A stretch of DNA of 64,000 nucleotides from Oscillatoria sp. FACHB-1407 (GCF_014697545.1 NZ_JACJSA010000016.1:62001-126000); one strand, 5' to 3'; counted from the stretch's first letter, positions 10,537 through 20,702 are shown. Notes: generated from the letters alone by a model not told the origin. Numbers and translations are program-made.

Positions 10537-10755
10537 TTAAGCGATCGCTGACAGGTCACTCACGAGTCGCACTCGTCCTTTACACACTGAATGCAGAATG
10601 CGATCGATCGCCCCCAGTTCTTCTGAGCTAAGTGAGCCATCTAACAACGCTGCCAACAAGCCATACTGGTCTGCTACAGTCACTTGACCGGAAGTACTCA
10701 CGTCAACAAACAAGTCTGCCAGGGCTGATTGGAGTAAACACAGTTGAGTGGACAT
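10537..10755 (-). CDS. Small conserved-looking hypothetical protein
   Basis: A 72-residue protein from an ATG at 10755, not recognised. It appears all-helical, with LADLFVDVSTSGQVTVADQ, YGLLAALLDGSLSSEELGAI and ILHSVCKGRVRLVSDL. It carries native HIP1-like bases near its end and sits just downstream of, and convergent with, the methyltransferase gene. The balanced composition argues for a real gene, but nothing indicates function. Confidence 0.5.
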   Translation of the reverse strand: MSTQLCLLQSALADLFVDVSTSGQVTVADQYGLLAALLDGSLSSEELGAIDRILHSVCKGRVRLVSDLSAIA

Positions 10756-10901
10756 AGCAGTTTTGGCAAAGGTTGATATTCAAACTATCGAACATTTTGA
10801 GTGCGGCAAACGTGACCCAAAGAAGTACTTTTGAGTGACGTTCATCGGTGTTTAACGTGATGACGATCCGGTAGAAGTGTGACGGAAATGTTTGCAATAG
10901 C

Positions 10902-10915
10902 GTGATGAGCATCAC
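10902..10915. promoter_or_regulatory. Perfect inverted repeat upstream of hemB
   Basis: GTGATG-AG-CATCAC is a perfect 14-base dyad about 110 bases before the hemB start, in the 270-base spacer between two divergent genes. It has the size of a dimeric-regulator site. No regulator can be named from sequence. Confidence 0.3.
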
Positions 10916-11027
10916 ATTGATTCACAGAACTTAATGTGTAGAGCAAGTTTTGCACCAATCTAAGTTTTAGACTGGATCACACGACTAACACCAACCGATT
11001 TCATTCCTTACCCCTTTGAAAAAAGCT

Positions 11028-12011
11028 ATGTTTCCAGTTCATCGTCCTCGCCGTCTCCGTAGTCATCCTCAACTCAGACGGATGGTACGAGAAACGACGC
11101 TGACCACGAGTGATTTGATCTACCCCTTGTTTGCGGTACCGGGTGAGGGAATTGCAAATGAAGTTCGCTCGATGCCCGGTGTATACCAGCTTTCCATTGA
11201 CAAGATCGTAGAAGAAGCAAAAGAAGTCTACGATTTGGGGATTCCTGCCATTATTTTGTTTGGCATTCCAGCCGATAAAGACGTGGATGCGACGGGTGCG
11301 TGGCATGACCACGGTATCGTGCAACAAGCCGCAACTGCTGTTAAAAATGCCGTCCCCGATTTGATTGTGATTGCTGACACTTGTTTGTGTGAGTATACCT
11401 CTCACGGTCACTGCGGTTATCTAGAAGTAGGCGACTTAACCGGACGGGTGCTCAATGATCCAACCTTGGAGTTGCTGAAGAAAACGGCTGTTGCTCAGGT
11501 CAAAGCAGGCACCGACATTATTGCGCCATCAGGCATGATGGATGGGTTTGTGCAGGCAATTCGGCAGGGATTGGATGAAGCGGGATATCACGACACGCCG
11601 ATTCTCTCCTATGCAGCGAAGTATGCCTCGGCTTACTATGGCCCCTTCCGGGATGCAGCAGAATCGACTCCCCAGTTTGGCGATCGCCGCACCTATCAAA
11701 TGGATCCCGGCAACTCTCGCGAAGCTCTCAAAGAGATTGAACTGGACATTGCAGAAGGGGCTGACATGCTGATGGTCAAACCTGCGCTTGCCTACATGGA
11801 CATCATCTGGCGGGTGAAGGAAGCCAGCAATTTGCCTGTTGCAGCCTACAACGTCTCTGGTGAATATTCGATGGTCAAAGCCGCTGCGCTGAATGGCTGG
11901 GTTGATGAGGAGCGGGTTGTGATGGAAACTCTGACCAGCTTCAAACGAGCCGGAGCGGATTTGATTTTGACCTATCACGCTAAAGATGCGGCTCGTTGGT
12001 TGGGGGCATAA
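11028..12011 (+). CDS. hemB: Porphobilinogen synthase (delta-aminolevulinate dehydratase)
   Basis: A 327-residue cytoplasmic enzyme that condenses two 5-aminolevulinate molecules into porphobilinogen, an early step for heme, chlorophyll and bilins. Conserved blocks include ARG-rich [23 protein letters not shown], the Cys-rich metal site [20 protein letters not shown]-equivalent PSGMMDG, and [12 protein letters not shown] with the Schiff-base Lys. The Cys cluster predicts a zinc-type active site. The first ATG of the enzyme is at 11028; a TTG four codons earlier is less likely. Tetrapyrrole output is relevant to the GUN4 domains at 35.9-36.9 kb only in a general way. Confidence 0.97.
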   Translation: MFPVHRPRRLRSHPQLRRMVRETTLTTSDLIYPLFAVPGEGIANEVRSMPGVYQLSIDKIVEEAKEVYDLGIPAIILFGIPADKDVDATGAWHDHGIVQQAATAVKNAVPDLIVIADTCLCEYTSHGHCGYLEVGDLTGRVLNDPTLELLKKTAVAQVKAGTDIIAPSGMMDGFVQAIRQGLDEAGYHDTPILSYAAKYASAYYGPFRDAAESTPQFGDRRTYQMDPGNSREALKEIELDIAEGADMLMVKPALAYMDIIWRVKEASNLPVAAYNVSGEYSMVKAAALNGWVDEERVVMETLTSFKRAGADLILTYHAKDAARWLGA

Positions 12012-12037
12012 CTCCTCTTACAGACGCTACAAAGTAT

Positions 12038-12457
12038 TTAAAGGTGGGGCGTGATCGTTACGATCGCGCCCGCTTCTTCTAAATGGCGTTTGATCGTTGT
12101 GGCTTTTTCCAGGGGCGATCGCGTCTGAAGTAGAACGGGTGCAGATTCGACCAGTTCCTTGGCATCTTTGAGTCTCAAGCTAGTTAGCTCACGAACAGTC
12201 TTAATGACTGAAATTTTGTGGGTTGGGGGCACCTCTGCCAGAATGACATCAAACTCAGTGGCATCAAGTTGGATACCCAGGTGCTCCAGAATTAGATCTA
12301 ACTTGCGCTCCATGCGATCGAGTTGCCATCGTGTATCGGGTTTGAGCGGGTTTTGTAGCAAACTACGACGCGGTGGCGACGATGGAATGAAATTGCTCAG
12401 GACAATCAAAGCCGTTACCAATCCGCCGAGCAGGGATACAACAAGCCAAAAATCCAT
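12038..12457 (-). CDS. Membrane-tethered protein with ribosomal L7/L12-like C-terminal domain
   Basis: A 139-residue protein. Residues 1-25 form one membrane segment (VVSLLGGLVTALIVLSNFI), followed by a Pro/Arg linker and a short helix with RMERKLDLILEHLGI. Residues 70-139 match the L7/L12 C-terminal fold: FDVILAEVPPTHKISVIKTV, LRLKDAKELVESAP and AGAIVTI. In the ribosome this fold recruits GTPases; outside it the role is unknown. The gene is convergent with hemB; a 12-bp imperfect GC-rich hairpin at 12046-12071 overlaps its end and may help stop hemB transcription. Confidence 0.82.
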   Translation of the reverse strand: MDFWLVVSLLGGLVTALIVLSNFIPSSPPRRSLLQNPLKPDTRWQLDRMERKLDLILEHLGIQLDATEFDVILAEVPPTHKISVIKTVRELTSLRLKDAKELVESAPVLLQTRSPLEKATTIKRHLEEAGAIVTITPHL

Positions 12458-12617
12458 AGTTGATAGAATCTGTCCATATTCTCTATTGCCATGCTATAGC
12501 AACTGTCGAGACAGGTGAGACAAGGAGGAGTGGGAACATTCCCCCAACTATAAGCTCCACCGTTCGGACGTTTGGCGAAGCCTCAGTTCAAAGCATTGTG
12601 GGCAGCATACAACGGGG

Positions 12618-14297
12618 TTAATCGGTAAATTGTTGATCTGGAGAGAGGGTAGGCATGTTTGTAGTCGGAGATGATACCTGCCTCAGGTAATTCAATAAAG
12701 GCTGAAGGGCGATCGCTTGAGCCTCTGCAAACTGCCCATAGGTAAACACATAGGGAATGTGAGGAGGTAGTTTGGGGATGAAGTGCTCCAGGATATAAGG
12801 GCTACCGTAGATCACCAATGCCTGTAACCGATCAATATTGAGCAACCGATGGAAAACACTGCTGGCGAGTTGAGTCAGGTTGGCACTACCGCGAAAGGGA
12901 TTGCCGCGAATAAACAGTTGCAGTAGGGTGGCGGGTTGGTCTGTGTCTGCGGCGATTGTTGGCGTATAGCTGTCTACCATCTGCAACTGATAGCCCAGAT
13001 GTTGTGGCAGGGCGATCGCCGGAGCCTGTCGTCCTAAAAAAGCACAGTTCACCGCTTCATCCACCACAATCAAATTTTGTAAAGGGGTGGAATGGGTCAC
13101 TGGTGCCGGTTCATGGGGGAGATGTACCTGCATGGAAGCTTGCAAAATCTCTGCCACAGTCTCTCGCGCTAGAGGTTGCGCCAGATGCTCCAGTTGCACA
13201 GGTGCGGGAGGCACATTTTCCCAGGCGTGAGAGGTTCCCCCCTGTAATGGAGCAGAACAGACTTTGTGCTTGGCTTGCCAGATCCGCTCAACGGAATGAG
13301 CAATTTGCTCTTGTGCAATGCGTCCCTCTTCTACGGCATGCAGGATCGCTGCGATCGCCCCCTCCGGATCCGCAGGCATCAGCACAATATCGGCTCCCGC
13401 TTCCACTGCCAGCACAGCGGCTTCATTGGTTCCATACTGGTTGGCGATCGCCCCCATGATCAGCGCATCGGTGACAATCAGCCCCTCAAACTGCATCTGT
13501 CGCCGCAGTAATCCGGTCAAAATCGGCTCAGATAGGGTTGCCGGATAGGTCGTATCCAGCGATGGAATCCGGAGATGAGCCGTCATTACCGCATCAACTC
13601 CCGTGGCGATCGCGGTTTGAAACGGGACTAGCTCCAGTTCCTCCAGCCGTTCTCGCGTGTGAGCTAAAACGGGCAACTCTAGATGGGAGTCGATCGCTGT
13701 GTCGCCATGTCCTGGAAAGTGCTTCGCAGCGGTCAAAACGGGATGTTGTTGCGTACCCCGAATAAAGGCTGTGGTCAATTGGCTGACGATATCCGCCGTT
13801 TCCCCAAACGCCCGCACATTGATCACCGGGTTCTGGGGATTGTTATTCACATCCACCACCGGAGCCAGCACCCAGTTAATGCCGATCGCCAGTGCCTCTT
13901 GAGCGATCGCTGACCCCATCGCTTCCGCCAGTTGAATTGCTTTAGGTAAATCGTGAGCGGCGATCGCCCCCAGAGCCATCGGTGGTGGAAACCAGATCGC
14001 TCCTGTGAACCGTTGCCCCACGCCTTCTTCAATATCGGCAGCAATCAGCAGGGGAATGCTTGCCCACTCCTGAAGCTGGTGCGATCGCAACCCCACCTCA
14101 GCCGCACTACCCCCTAATAAAATCACCCCACCCACCCCCAGATCCGTCACCCAATGCTGGAGTATGGCAGTAGTGGGTTCCCACTGGGGATATTGAATTT
14201 GATGATCAAACAAGTAGCCAGAGGCACGCACCACAATCATCTGGGCGACTTGCTCTGCTAGCGATAACTCCTCCCAGGGGGGCAACTGAGCACTCAT
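12618..14297 (-). CDS. Glycoside hydrolase family 3, beta-N-acetylhexosaminidase-like
   Basis: A 559-residue enzyme. About residues 1-340 form a GH3 barrel: the diagnostic AKHFPGHGDTAIDSH block, the substrate loop around VINVRAFGE, and the nucleophile Asp in GLIVTDALIMGAI. This pattern fits NagZ-type enzymes that remove N-acetylglucosamine during cell-wall recycling. The C-terminal 200 residues form an extra alpha/beta domain, as in long NagZ-like proteins. No signal peptide is visible. Nine bases separate its start from the rbfA stop, so they are probably cotranscribed with DUF751 upstream. Confidence 0.9.
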   Translation of the reverse strand: MSAQLPPWEELSLAEQVAQMIVVRASGYLFDHQIQYPQWEPTTAILQHWVTDLGVGGVILLGGSAAEVGLRSHQLQEWASIPLLIAADIEEGVGQRFTGAIWFPPPMALGAIAAHDLPKAIQLAEAMGSAIAQEALAIGINWVLAPVVDVNNNPQNPVINVRAFGETADIVSQLTTAFIRGTQQHPVLTAAKHFPGHGDTAIDSHLELPVLAHTRERLEELELVPFQTAIATGVDAVMTAHLRIPSLDTTYPATLSEPILTGLLRRQMQFEGLIVTDALIMGAIANQYGTNEAAVLAVEAGADIVLMPADPEGAIAAILHAVEEGRIAQEQIAHSVERIWQAKHKVCSAPLQGGTSHAWENVPPAPVQLEHLAQPLARETVAEILQASMQVHLPHEPAPVTHSTPLQNLIVVDEAVNCAFLGRQAPAIALPQHLGYQLQMVDSYTPTIAADTDQPATLLQLFIRGNPFRGSANLTQLASSVFHRLLNIDRLQALVIYGSPYILEHFIPKLPPHIPYVFTYGQFAEAQAIALQPLLNYLRQVSSPTTNMPTLSPDQQFTD

Positions 14298-14305
14298 GGC
14301 GATCG

Positions 14306-14725
14306 CTAATCTTCCGCTGAGGGAATGTCTGTGTCATCCTCTAAGTCGCTTGTCCCATCGGGGATGTCTTTGCGTTCCTGGCTCAAGCGATTGAGTAGCG
14401 ACAATACCTGTGTTCCCCGTTCGATTGAGCGATCTTCCAGGAAGATCACCTCTGGGGTGCGGCGTAGACGAATCCGATGCCCTAACTCACTCCGGACAAA
14501 GCCCGTTGCCGACTTCAGCCCTTCCATCGTCCTGGCACGGGCTTCGTCAGACCCGTAGATGCTGACAAAAATCTTGGCATGTTGCAAATCACCCGATACA
14601 TCCACATCGGTTACGCTCACCATGCCCTCACCGACGCGATCGTCTTTGATGCCTGTGAGTAATAGCTGGCTAACCTCGCGTTTGATTAACTCCGCGACGC
14701 GAGCCACTCGACGGTCAGTCGCCAT
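14306..14725 (-). CDS. rbfA: Ribosome-binding factor A
   Basis: A 139-residue small-subunit maturation factor. The KH-like fold is clear: [38 protein letters not shown], and [19 protein letters not shown]. It assists 16S rRNA 5-prime processing and is important in the cold. The acidic tail is typical of cyanobacterial versions. It lies between DUF751 and the GH3 gene in an apparent three-gene operon, a common cyanobacterial order. Confidence 0.95.
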   Translation of the reverse strand: MATDRRVARVAELIKREVSQLLLTGIKDDRVGEGMVSVTDVDVSGDLQHAKIFVSIYGSDEARARTMEGLKSATGFVRSELGHRIRLRRTPEVIFLEDRSIERGTQVLSLLNRLSQERKDIPDGTSDLEDDTDIPSAED

Positions 14726-14745
14726 CGGTTTTCCTCCCTTCCAAC

Positions 14746-14949
14746 TTAGGCTGCTCCTAGCCCTAGCATAGCGCGGAGGGTAAAGGCGATAAAGGCAAAC
14801 CCGGCAATCAAAAAGCCAATGGTGGGAATAGCAGTGATGGGACGCTGAAACAACGGCAGAATTGGGCGCAGAGCAGCCAACAAAGTGCCCAGGGTAAAGG
14901 AGATGAAATAGCGGGGATAGCGCGAAACGTTTTCAAAAAAGTCTTTCAT
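14746..14949 (-). CDS. DUF751 family small membrane protein
   Basis: A 67-residue protein with two predicted membrane segments ([16 protein letters not shown] and [20 protein letters not shown]). It matches the DUF751/Ycf33-like family found in cyanobacteria and some plastids, characteristically next to rbfA. Function is not established. Twenty bases separate it from rbfA. Confidence 0.85.
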   Translation of the reverse strand: MKDFFENVSRYPRYFISFTLGTLLAALRPILPLFQRPITAIPTIGFLIAGFAFIAFTLRAMLGLGAA

Positions 14950-15630
14950 CGGTCGGCTCTAAAAACTCGAATATTTTCACATTAACAGGATTTGGAGGGG
15001 TCAGATCCCTGGCTTCTGGCAGAAGCAGGGGAGCCAGCACCACAAATTTTCGCTTTATTGTGGCTTCAATTTTGCCATCTCCCCAGATGCTTAAAGTAAC
15101 CGGAGAGCTAAATTAAACGCTACTGATAGTGCAAAGTCTTAATTATTTTCTAATACAAACGCTATAGATATAATTTCACTCATTTTGAATCAGCAAAGAT
15201 CGAGCTGTTGAGATCAAGTTTTGAAAAGCACTGAAAACGATCAAAATCCGTTTGGTCTTAACTGATTTTCTCTAGCAACGCCGAGAACTAAGCTGATCAA
15301 AATCTCTTGGCAATGTAGGAGATCTCAAGAAGCAAAAAATTGTTGAAGTGATAGATCACGTTTCCAGAAAACACTCAAATAGTTGCTGCGATCGCCTTCT
15401 AGCTTGTTTTTGAAGATTTGTTAGAAGTTTCAAAATCCTTACTTTGATGAATTGAAGGTTTAATTTTGATCAAACTGTGATTAATATAAATTCAGTAGTT
15501 TGCTGATTGAGTTTACTGGGTAGTCTATTCCCATGAACTAGCTTTTTGATCAGCTTAAATGATTGAATTCAGCCGTTAGCGATCACCTATCGGGAAACTG
15601 TCTCGCATCGCTCTATTTTCTGGCTCACCT
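14950..15630. other. AT-rich spacer with clustered GATC sites
   Basis: No gene seen. Eleven GATC tetramers lie between 15004 and 15595, where about two or three are expected; several share TTGATCAAA or GATCAAAAT context and only one overlaps a HIP1-like site. The spacer precedes the interrupted dam gene, whose product would methylate GATC. Confidence 0.6.
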
Positions 15631-16134
15631 ATGTTTAACTCCGCCTCCTCTGTTGCCCCGCTTTATGTAGATGTACCCCGTCCCTTCCTAAAGTGGGCAG
15701 GGGGAAAAGGGCGGTTGTTAGAGCAATATCGATCGCACTTTCCCCGCTACTTTGAAACGTATTACGAACCTTTTTTGGGAGGTGGAGCGGTTTTCTTTCA
15801 TCTGTTGCCGCCGCGATCGCTCCTGACCGACATCAATCCTGAGCTCGTGAATGTCTATCGCTGTGTGCGCGACCAAGTTGAAGAGGTGATCGCGCTATTG
15901 AGAGAACATGAGCGATCGCACAGTCAGGAGTATTACTATCAAATTCGCTCGATGCTCTATTGCAACCCGATTGAGCGGGCTGCGAGGTTAATCTATCTCA
16001 ACCGCACGTGTAAATGTCCACAAAACAACACTATTCAAAATGTTCAAAAAGAACAACAACATTTCAGATTTAAAAATTTATTGACCACTACTCGTTTTGC
16101 TCAAAAAGTAGCTCTCGCTCAAATATTGCTTTAA
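15631..16134 (+). pseudogene. dam: DNA adenine methyltransferase Dam, 3-prime truncated
   Basis: The first about 127 residues are good Dam: PFLKWAGGKGRLL (SAM motif X), YYEPFLGGGAVFFHLL (motif I), LLTDINPELVNVY, and ARLIYLNRTC. In intact Dam the next residues are YNGLYR, with DPPY about 50 residues later. Here homology stops after the TGT Cys codon at 16009-16011 and the remaining 41 codons are unrelated element sequence. Without DPPY the product cannot methylate. The cut coincides with the left end of the recombinase element, so insertion explains the break. The true 3-prime half is not recognisable at the other end. Confidence 0.88.
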
Positions 16135-16254
16135 TTGGCTTGGTAAGCTTACTTGCCCATCAACAAAATGTGGGACAAAAGATGAGGATGTAACGCCCAA
16201 TTAATTGTCAGATGATGAGTTGATCTCCACTTGTTCTTCTACGCATGTTGTGGT

Positions 16255-16301
16255 ATTGGAAAAACAAGCTTCTGTAGCCGGGATCAATAGCAAGAAGCTT
16301 G
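16255..16301 (-). terminator. Intrinsic terminator of the recombinase operon
   Basis: On the minus strand a perfect nine-base stem (CAAGCTTCT / AGAAGCTTG, plus-strand arms 16265-16273 and 16293-16301) with a 19-base loop is followed at once by TTTTT. It lies about 100 bases past the last recombinase-operon stop codon, near the left element end. Confidence 0.6.
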
Positions 16302-16398
16302 ACGCAGATATGCGCAGGGTTAGTCGCAACAACAGGGTAAGATTGTTGTCGAGGTAGGATGAACCCTTGTGACTGGTTATAATAATCGCCCTCTCAGC

Positions 16399-17364
16399 TT
16401 AGACTTGATTACTCATTTGCTGCTTAGCTTCCCTCCAAGGAATTAAATGTGGGGAGCTCGCAGGGCGTATATGTAGTTCTTGATTAATGACAGGGAGATA
16501 ATTCATAGGAATGTCAGAACAGAAGCCTTGAGCGATCGCTTCTGCATACCACTCTTCAAATTCTTCTTGGGCAGAAATATTGACAGTCTCAGGAACGTTA
16601 GGTTTCCAAAGTTCTTTGATTGCCTGACGTAAAGCACCACCGGGATTATTAATAACGATCCCCTCACCTGATCGGTATTGAACGAAGGCTGCGATTGCGT
16701 CTAAAACAACACTTTCTCCTTTTTCCCTAAAAGTTTGTTGAATTAGCTGCCTCAGGGATTTGCTTATTGTGACGCGCGTTTCGCGTAAAGCTTCCTCTAC
16801 TTTCACAGGTAGATTTGAAGGATGCGTATTTTCTCCTTGGGGAAGCAAATTACTTTGAGTCTCTCGAAACGAATGATATTCTGACAAAGTGCTACCCTCT
16901 CTTTTGTCAGTGGTTATTTGAGATTGCAGAGCAGTAAGTTGTTGTTCTAAACGCTCTATAGTCCTTTGTTTTTGAGGTAGCTGAGCCGCCGCTGCCGCTA
17001 GAACTTTATTCTGTTGCTTCAAGGTTTGATTTTCTTGTAACAACTGCTTCAGCCGAGCACGTAAGCTATTGACTTCATCATTGAAGATTTCAGATTTACT
17101 TTTACTTTCATTATAAATAATTCCTTTCTTCTGATTTTCGATCGCATTCTCAACTAATTCACGATATTTCTTGTGATTGTTAAGAGTATTACGTGCAACC
17201 CCAAGTTGAAGAGCAACTTCTGAAAAAGTAATTTTGGTTCCGCTTGCCTCTAGTGATGCCAAAATTTGCTCTAGCTGAGGCAATCGGTTTTCAGCTTTAC
17301 GAGCACCAGCCTCTTTACCCCCCTTAGAGATTTTGGCTCGATGATTTTCACTTAGCACTCTCAT
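16399..17364 (-). CDS. TnpC-like coiled-coil helper of the recombinase element
   Basis: A 321-residue protein. The basic N-terminus is followed by a helix-turn-helix-like part (ITFSEVALQLGVARNTLNNH), then a long Gln/Leu coiled coil around residues 95-150 with heptad-like LKQLLQENQTLKQQNK. The C-terminal half resembles no enzyme I know. This matches the layout of TnpC-type proteins, which assist or orient recombination in Tn554-like elements, though it is longer than classical TnpC (about 125 residues). It starts four bases after the 626-residue recombinase stops, so it is the last gene of the operon. Confidence 0.75.
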   Translation of the reverse strand: MRVLSENHRAKISKGGKEAGARKAENRLPQLEQILASLEASGTKITFSEVALQLGVARNTLNNHKKYRELVENAIENQKKGIIYNESKSKSEIFNDEVNSLRARLKQLLQENQTLKQQNKVLAAAAAQLPQKQRTIERLEQQLTALQSQITTDKREGSTLSEYHSFRETQSNLLPQGENTHPSNLPVKVEEALRETRVTISKSLRQLIQQTFREKGESVVLDAIAAFVQYRSGEGIVINNPGGALRQAIKELWKPNVPETVNISAQEEFEEWYAEAIAQGFCSDIPMNYLPVINQELHIRPASSPHLIPWREAKQQMSNQV

Positions 17365-17368
17365 AGAA

Positions 17369-19249
17369 CTACTGTTTTAGAGTATCTAACTTGGCACGAG
17401 TAATAGATGCCTGCTCTTCAAGATCATCTGCCAAGCGTTCGTCAAAACCCTCTTGTCGAGCACGAACGGCAGCCTGTTCCAGTCCAGAAATCATCTCTTC
17501 TGCACGGCTGATCTTGTTGGACTCTAAGATATGATTTGGACACTTCAAGCACTGTCCCAGATGCAAACACGGTTGGTCGTATAAGCACCGTCCTACAATT
17601 GCGATATTCCAACTGTTTGTTACTGGATACTGCTCAATAAATTCACCAATCACTGCCTGACCTGGACTTTCAAGATCAATGGATAACCGGCGAACTAATT
17701 CAATTTCATCAGGGGGCGGAGGTAAGATAGGAGATTGTCGCCCCAGCATACGAGCAGCGACTACTGGTTTTACTTCGACTGTTGAAACTTTGGCGTAAGA
17801 TTGAAAGGTTGTGTTGGGGTCTTTATGTCCCAACCACTTGTGGATAAAAAGAATACTGAACCCGTTTTCAGATAGCTCTGTAGCGCGAGTTGAACGCAGC
17901 GACTTAGCAACAAAGGTGGCAAGCCTTCCGCTAGAGTCACGAATTTCGTGGGCTTCTATCAACCACTCGATCGCCATAGGAAGCGCGTTACTTTTGTCTC
18001 CGGTCGTAGGCGGTTTTAATTGTTTAATAGTTCCTTGATGGAGAGATTGAATCTTCTCTTCTGCTGTAGCACTTTTCCAAGTTCTAGCTTTGGAGATTTT
18101 GTAGAAAAGGTAAGGATAATCCGGATCTAATTGCCGAACTCTTTGCTGTTGTTGACGAATCATTTCGACTAAAGCGTTAGGGAGACGAAGACTATGAGTG
18201 TCTTCTACCTTGCTTCGCTCTAGCTTTAAAAGGTAGTAGGTTTGCCTAGCATCTTTATGCAATTCTAAGCAATCAAAAGATAGTTTATATGTTTCATTGG
18301 GACGACTGGCAGCGTAATGCATTAGGAGGAATTGCAGTTGCAAATCGCTTGGTAGATCACCTAAATGCGCGAAAATTTCGTCCATTACCTCTGACTCTAC
18401 TGGATTTGGAATTCTTCGTTCTCTAGTCCAATAGTGCCCTTCGTTGATTAAGAAAGCTAAGGAAGGATTATTAGTTTTACCAGCACACCAAACGAGAAAA
18501 ATCCTTAAGAGCGAGAGCCGAACATTTCTTGAATCAATCGTTAAAGATTGTAATCTTTGCCGATACTGAAGAATTGAAGAAGAATTGATCTGCTGTAGTG
18601 AAACAAAATTGCTATTGCTCTTGGCATAGTCTGTGATAACGAACAAATCAAGTTTTACAGACTCAGCTTTAAACTGAAGCGATCGCTCTTGACAATACTG
18701 CTTTGCCAAGGGCTTTAACCACGGCGGTAGCTTATCGAAATATAGAGCTTTAATATTCCCTTGCCCGTCGTAACCCCAACTCTTATCTGGTGGTCCGAGA
18801 TGCCGGATATCCCACTCCTCACTATCAAAGTTAAAAGGTGCAAGAGGATATGCAAGCCCTCTTTTGCTATAAGACAGCCGAGAGAATTTTTTGCTTAGTT
18901 CTGGAGGTGTGACATGAGTACCACAAGTCACACAGGCAAAGACAAGCCTTTGACCCCCGTTAAATCCTACTGTTTGATGAACCCTTGATTCTATGCAGTG
19001 TAGGTTGGGGCAAGATAGATCGTGACGTGGATGACGGAAAACTTCCGAAGCAGATTCGCAATCGGGATTTTGACAGGCTCTAACAGTTGTACAAGTTTCT
19101 GGCTTGTAGAGCTTAGTAGGTTGAGAACAATTTAGACAAAGGCTGGCAACGAAGTGGGAACGGCACTTTTTGCACGATAAAGTATTTTTGTGCCTTATTG
19201 CAATATAAACAGTGCTAGTTGTTTGACATTTAGGACAAGGATCACTCAT
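17369..19249 (-). CDS. Tyrosine recombinase, TnpB-like, with N-terminal zinc ribbons
   Basis: A 626-residue integrase-family recombinase. Residues 1-115 hold several CxxC pairs (CPKC, CKKC, CLNC, CGTH) forming zinc ribbons that probably bind element ends. The catalytic domain lies at about residues 290-500: first Arg in HYAASRPNETYKL, second Arg in LRSTRATELSENG, WLGHKD, and the nucleophile Tyr in FQSYAKV. The usual His of the HxxR box is replaced (SLRSTR). A Cys cluster near the C-terminus (CLYDQPCLHLGQCLKCPNH) may bind another metal. It overlaps the preceding recombinase gene by eight bases. Confidence 0.85.
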   Translation of the reverse strand: MSDPCPKCQTTSTVYIAIRHKNTLSCKKCRSHFVASLCLNCSQPTKLYKPETCTTVRACQNPDCESASEVFRHPRHDLSCPNLHCIESRVHQTVGFNGGQRLVFACVTCGTHVTPPELSKKFSRLSYSKRGLAYPLAPFNFDSEEWDIRHLGPPDKSWGYDGQGNIKALYFDKLPPWLKPLAKQYCQERSLQFKAESVKLDLFVITDYAKSNSNFVSLQQINSSSILQYRQRLQSLTIDSRNVRLSLLRIFLVWCAGKTNNPSLAFLINEGHYWTRERRIPNPVESEVMDEIFAHLGDLPSDLQLQFLLMHYAASRPNETYKLSFDCLELHKDARQTYYLLKLERSKVEDTHSLRLPNALVEMIRQQQQRVRQLDPDYPYLFYKISKARTWKSATAEEKIQSLHQGTIKQLKPPTTGDKSNALPMAIEWLIEAHEIRDSSGRLATFVAKSLRSTRATELSENGFSILFIHKWLGHKDPNTTFQSYAKVSTVEVKPVVAARMLGRQSPILPPPPDEIELVRRLSIDLESPGQAVIGEFIEQYPVTNSWNIAIVGRCLYDQPCLHLGQCLKCPNHILESNKISRAEEMISGLEQAAVRARQEGFDERLADDLEEQASITRAKLDTLKQ

Positions 19250-20702
19250 TTCTTTGCTTTAAATCTTTCGCTTGTTCTATTCTGTTCTGTAGTAAATTGA
19301 GTTGCTGTCTAATACTTTCAGCAGCTAACGTATCGCTCTGTCCTCTTTCATGAAGCTGACTCAGGAGATCGAGCAAGGTTTGCTCACGCTCGTGTAGAAA
19401 CAGTAAATCTTCTGGTCCTACAAAGTTATAACTACAGCCCCAACAAGCCTGTTCATGCTGACAATCAGTGAGCGGATCTCGTGCACACAGCCCCAAACCA
19501 ACCAGATAGTAAGTTGTTTTTTCTAAAAGCAGATCAATTTCTGCAACCTTATAAGCAGTGATTTTTCCCTCAGGATTCACTTTACGAATTAAATTTGCTG
19601 TTGCTGAACCCGTATAAACTTGGGTCATGCGGTAATTGCGATGCCCCAGAAAGCGTGAAATTACCTCTACCCGTATACCCACCTCATTCAAGGCATCGGA
19701 TAAAGAGTGGCGGAACATATGGGACGTGACATAAGCGAGTTCGCCATTCTCCTCTAAAATGCCACAATGTTGAATGTATTGCTCTAACCAACTATTAATT
19801 CTTATACTTGGACAGTCCATTAATTCAGGCTTGAATCCCAGGCTTCTAACCCCTGAATGTCCATTGTGAAAGATCCTCATCCAGCAAAATAGCTTATCAA
19901 AGTTAGGACAATTTTCACGAACCCATCGTTGCTGTTTGCGAATCAAGGGAACTAGTTCTTCAGGAATATCAATTTCATCAATTCCAGCATGTTTTGCAAA
20001 GCCTAAACGGAGTTTATACCCTGAATTCCGTTTCACCAGACACTCGTGGGGCATTCTACCGATTTCGACTGCTCGCCGACCCAAAAAAGCAGCCACAAGA
20101 ATAGCTCGTCGAATAGGATCGGGAAAAAAATTCAAATTTTTAGCATCAATTAGCTGCTGCCAAACGAATTCAGAGATTACCTTCTTCTCATGGCTAAGCT
20201 GGCGTTCTGCTTGAGTAGGATAACGTACAGACCAGGGGATGAGTCCGCCATAAAGTCCGTAGTCAGTCCAGCGTAACAGCAATGCACGAACACTGATTTT
20301 GGCAGATTGAACTAACACTTTTGCCCATTGGCTTAGCTCTTCGGGTTCAATATCCCAAAGGCGAGTATAGTTTTTCTCATACAGAAATTGATCAATCTTT
20401 CTGGCATTCGGGTGGTGTCCAGCAATACTACCTGCTCCCCAACGACCTGGGCTATTATCTAGAATCGTTGCTTGCCAAAGCTTGCAGAACCAGTCTAGCT
20501 GGAAACCGTCAAAGTTTAAGTTCTTGAGAATTAGAGGCTGTAACTCTTCTCGACTGAAATGAAGGTCGTTCTGAAAATTCCAGCTAATTTCTTGGAGTAG
20601 AGGATACTCTAAATACTGCTCAAGAGGTTGAACTAGTATTCGGTATTGTTCATCCCCCAGATCTGTAAGGTTACGAAACGAGGTGATCGTACCGTTGGTC
20701 AT
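19242..20702 (-). CDS. Tyrosine recombinase, second of the trio
   Basis: A 486-residue integrase-family enzyme. Catalytic residues are in FLGRRAVEIGRMPHE (first Arg), TSHMFRHSLSDALNE (His-x-x-Arg box), SRFLGHRNYRMTQVYTG (last His and nucleophile Tyr). A Cys motif near residue 420 (CARDPLTDCQHEQACWGC) resembles the metal site of the 626-residue partner. The C-terminal helix is Gln/Leu-rich. Start ATG at 20702 overlaps the end of the first recombinase by 32 bases, so the three are translated as a set, as expected for enzymes acting in one complex. Confidence 0.85.
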   Translation of the reverse strand: MTNGTITSFRNLTDLGDEQYRILVQPLEQYLEYPLLQEISWNFQNDLHFSREELQPLILKNLNFDGFQLDWFCKLWQATILDNSPGRWGAGSIAGHHPNARKIDQFLYEKNYTRLWDIEPEELSQWAKVLVQSAKISVRALLLRWTDYGLYGGLIPWSVRYPTQAERQLSHEKKVISEFVWQQLIDAKNLNFFPDPIRRAILVAAFLGRRAVEIGRMPHECLVKRNSGYKLRLGFAKHAGIDEIDIPEELVPLIRKQQRWVRENCPNFDKLFCWMRIFHNGHSGVRSLGFKPELMDCPSIRINSWLEQYIQHCGILEENGELAYVTSHMFRHSLSDALNEVGIRVEVISRFLGHRNYRMTQVYTGSATANLIRKVNPEGKITAYKVAEIDLLLEKTTYYLVGLGLCARDPLTDCQHEQACWGCSYNFVGPEDLLFLHEREQTLLDLLSQLHERGQSDTLAAESIRQQLNLLQNRIEQAKDLKQRNE

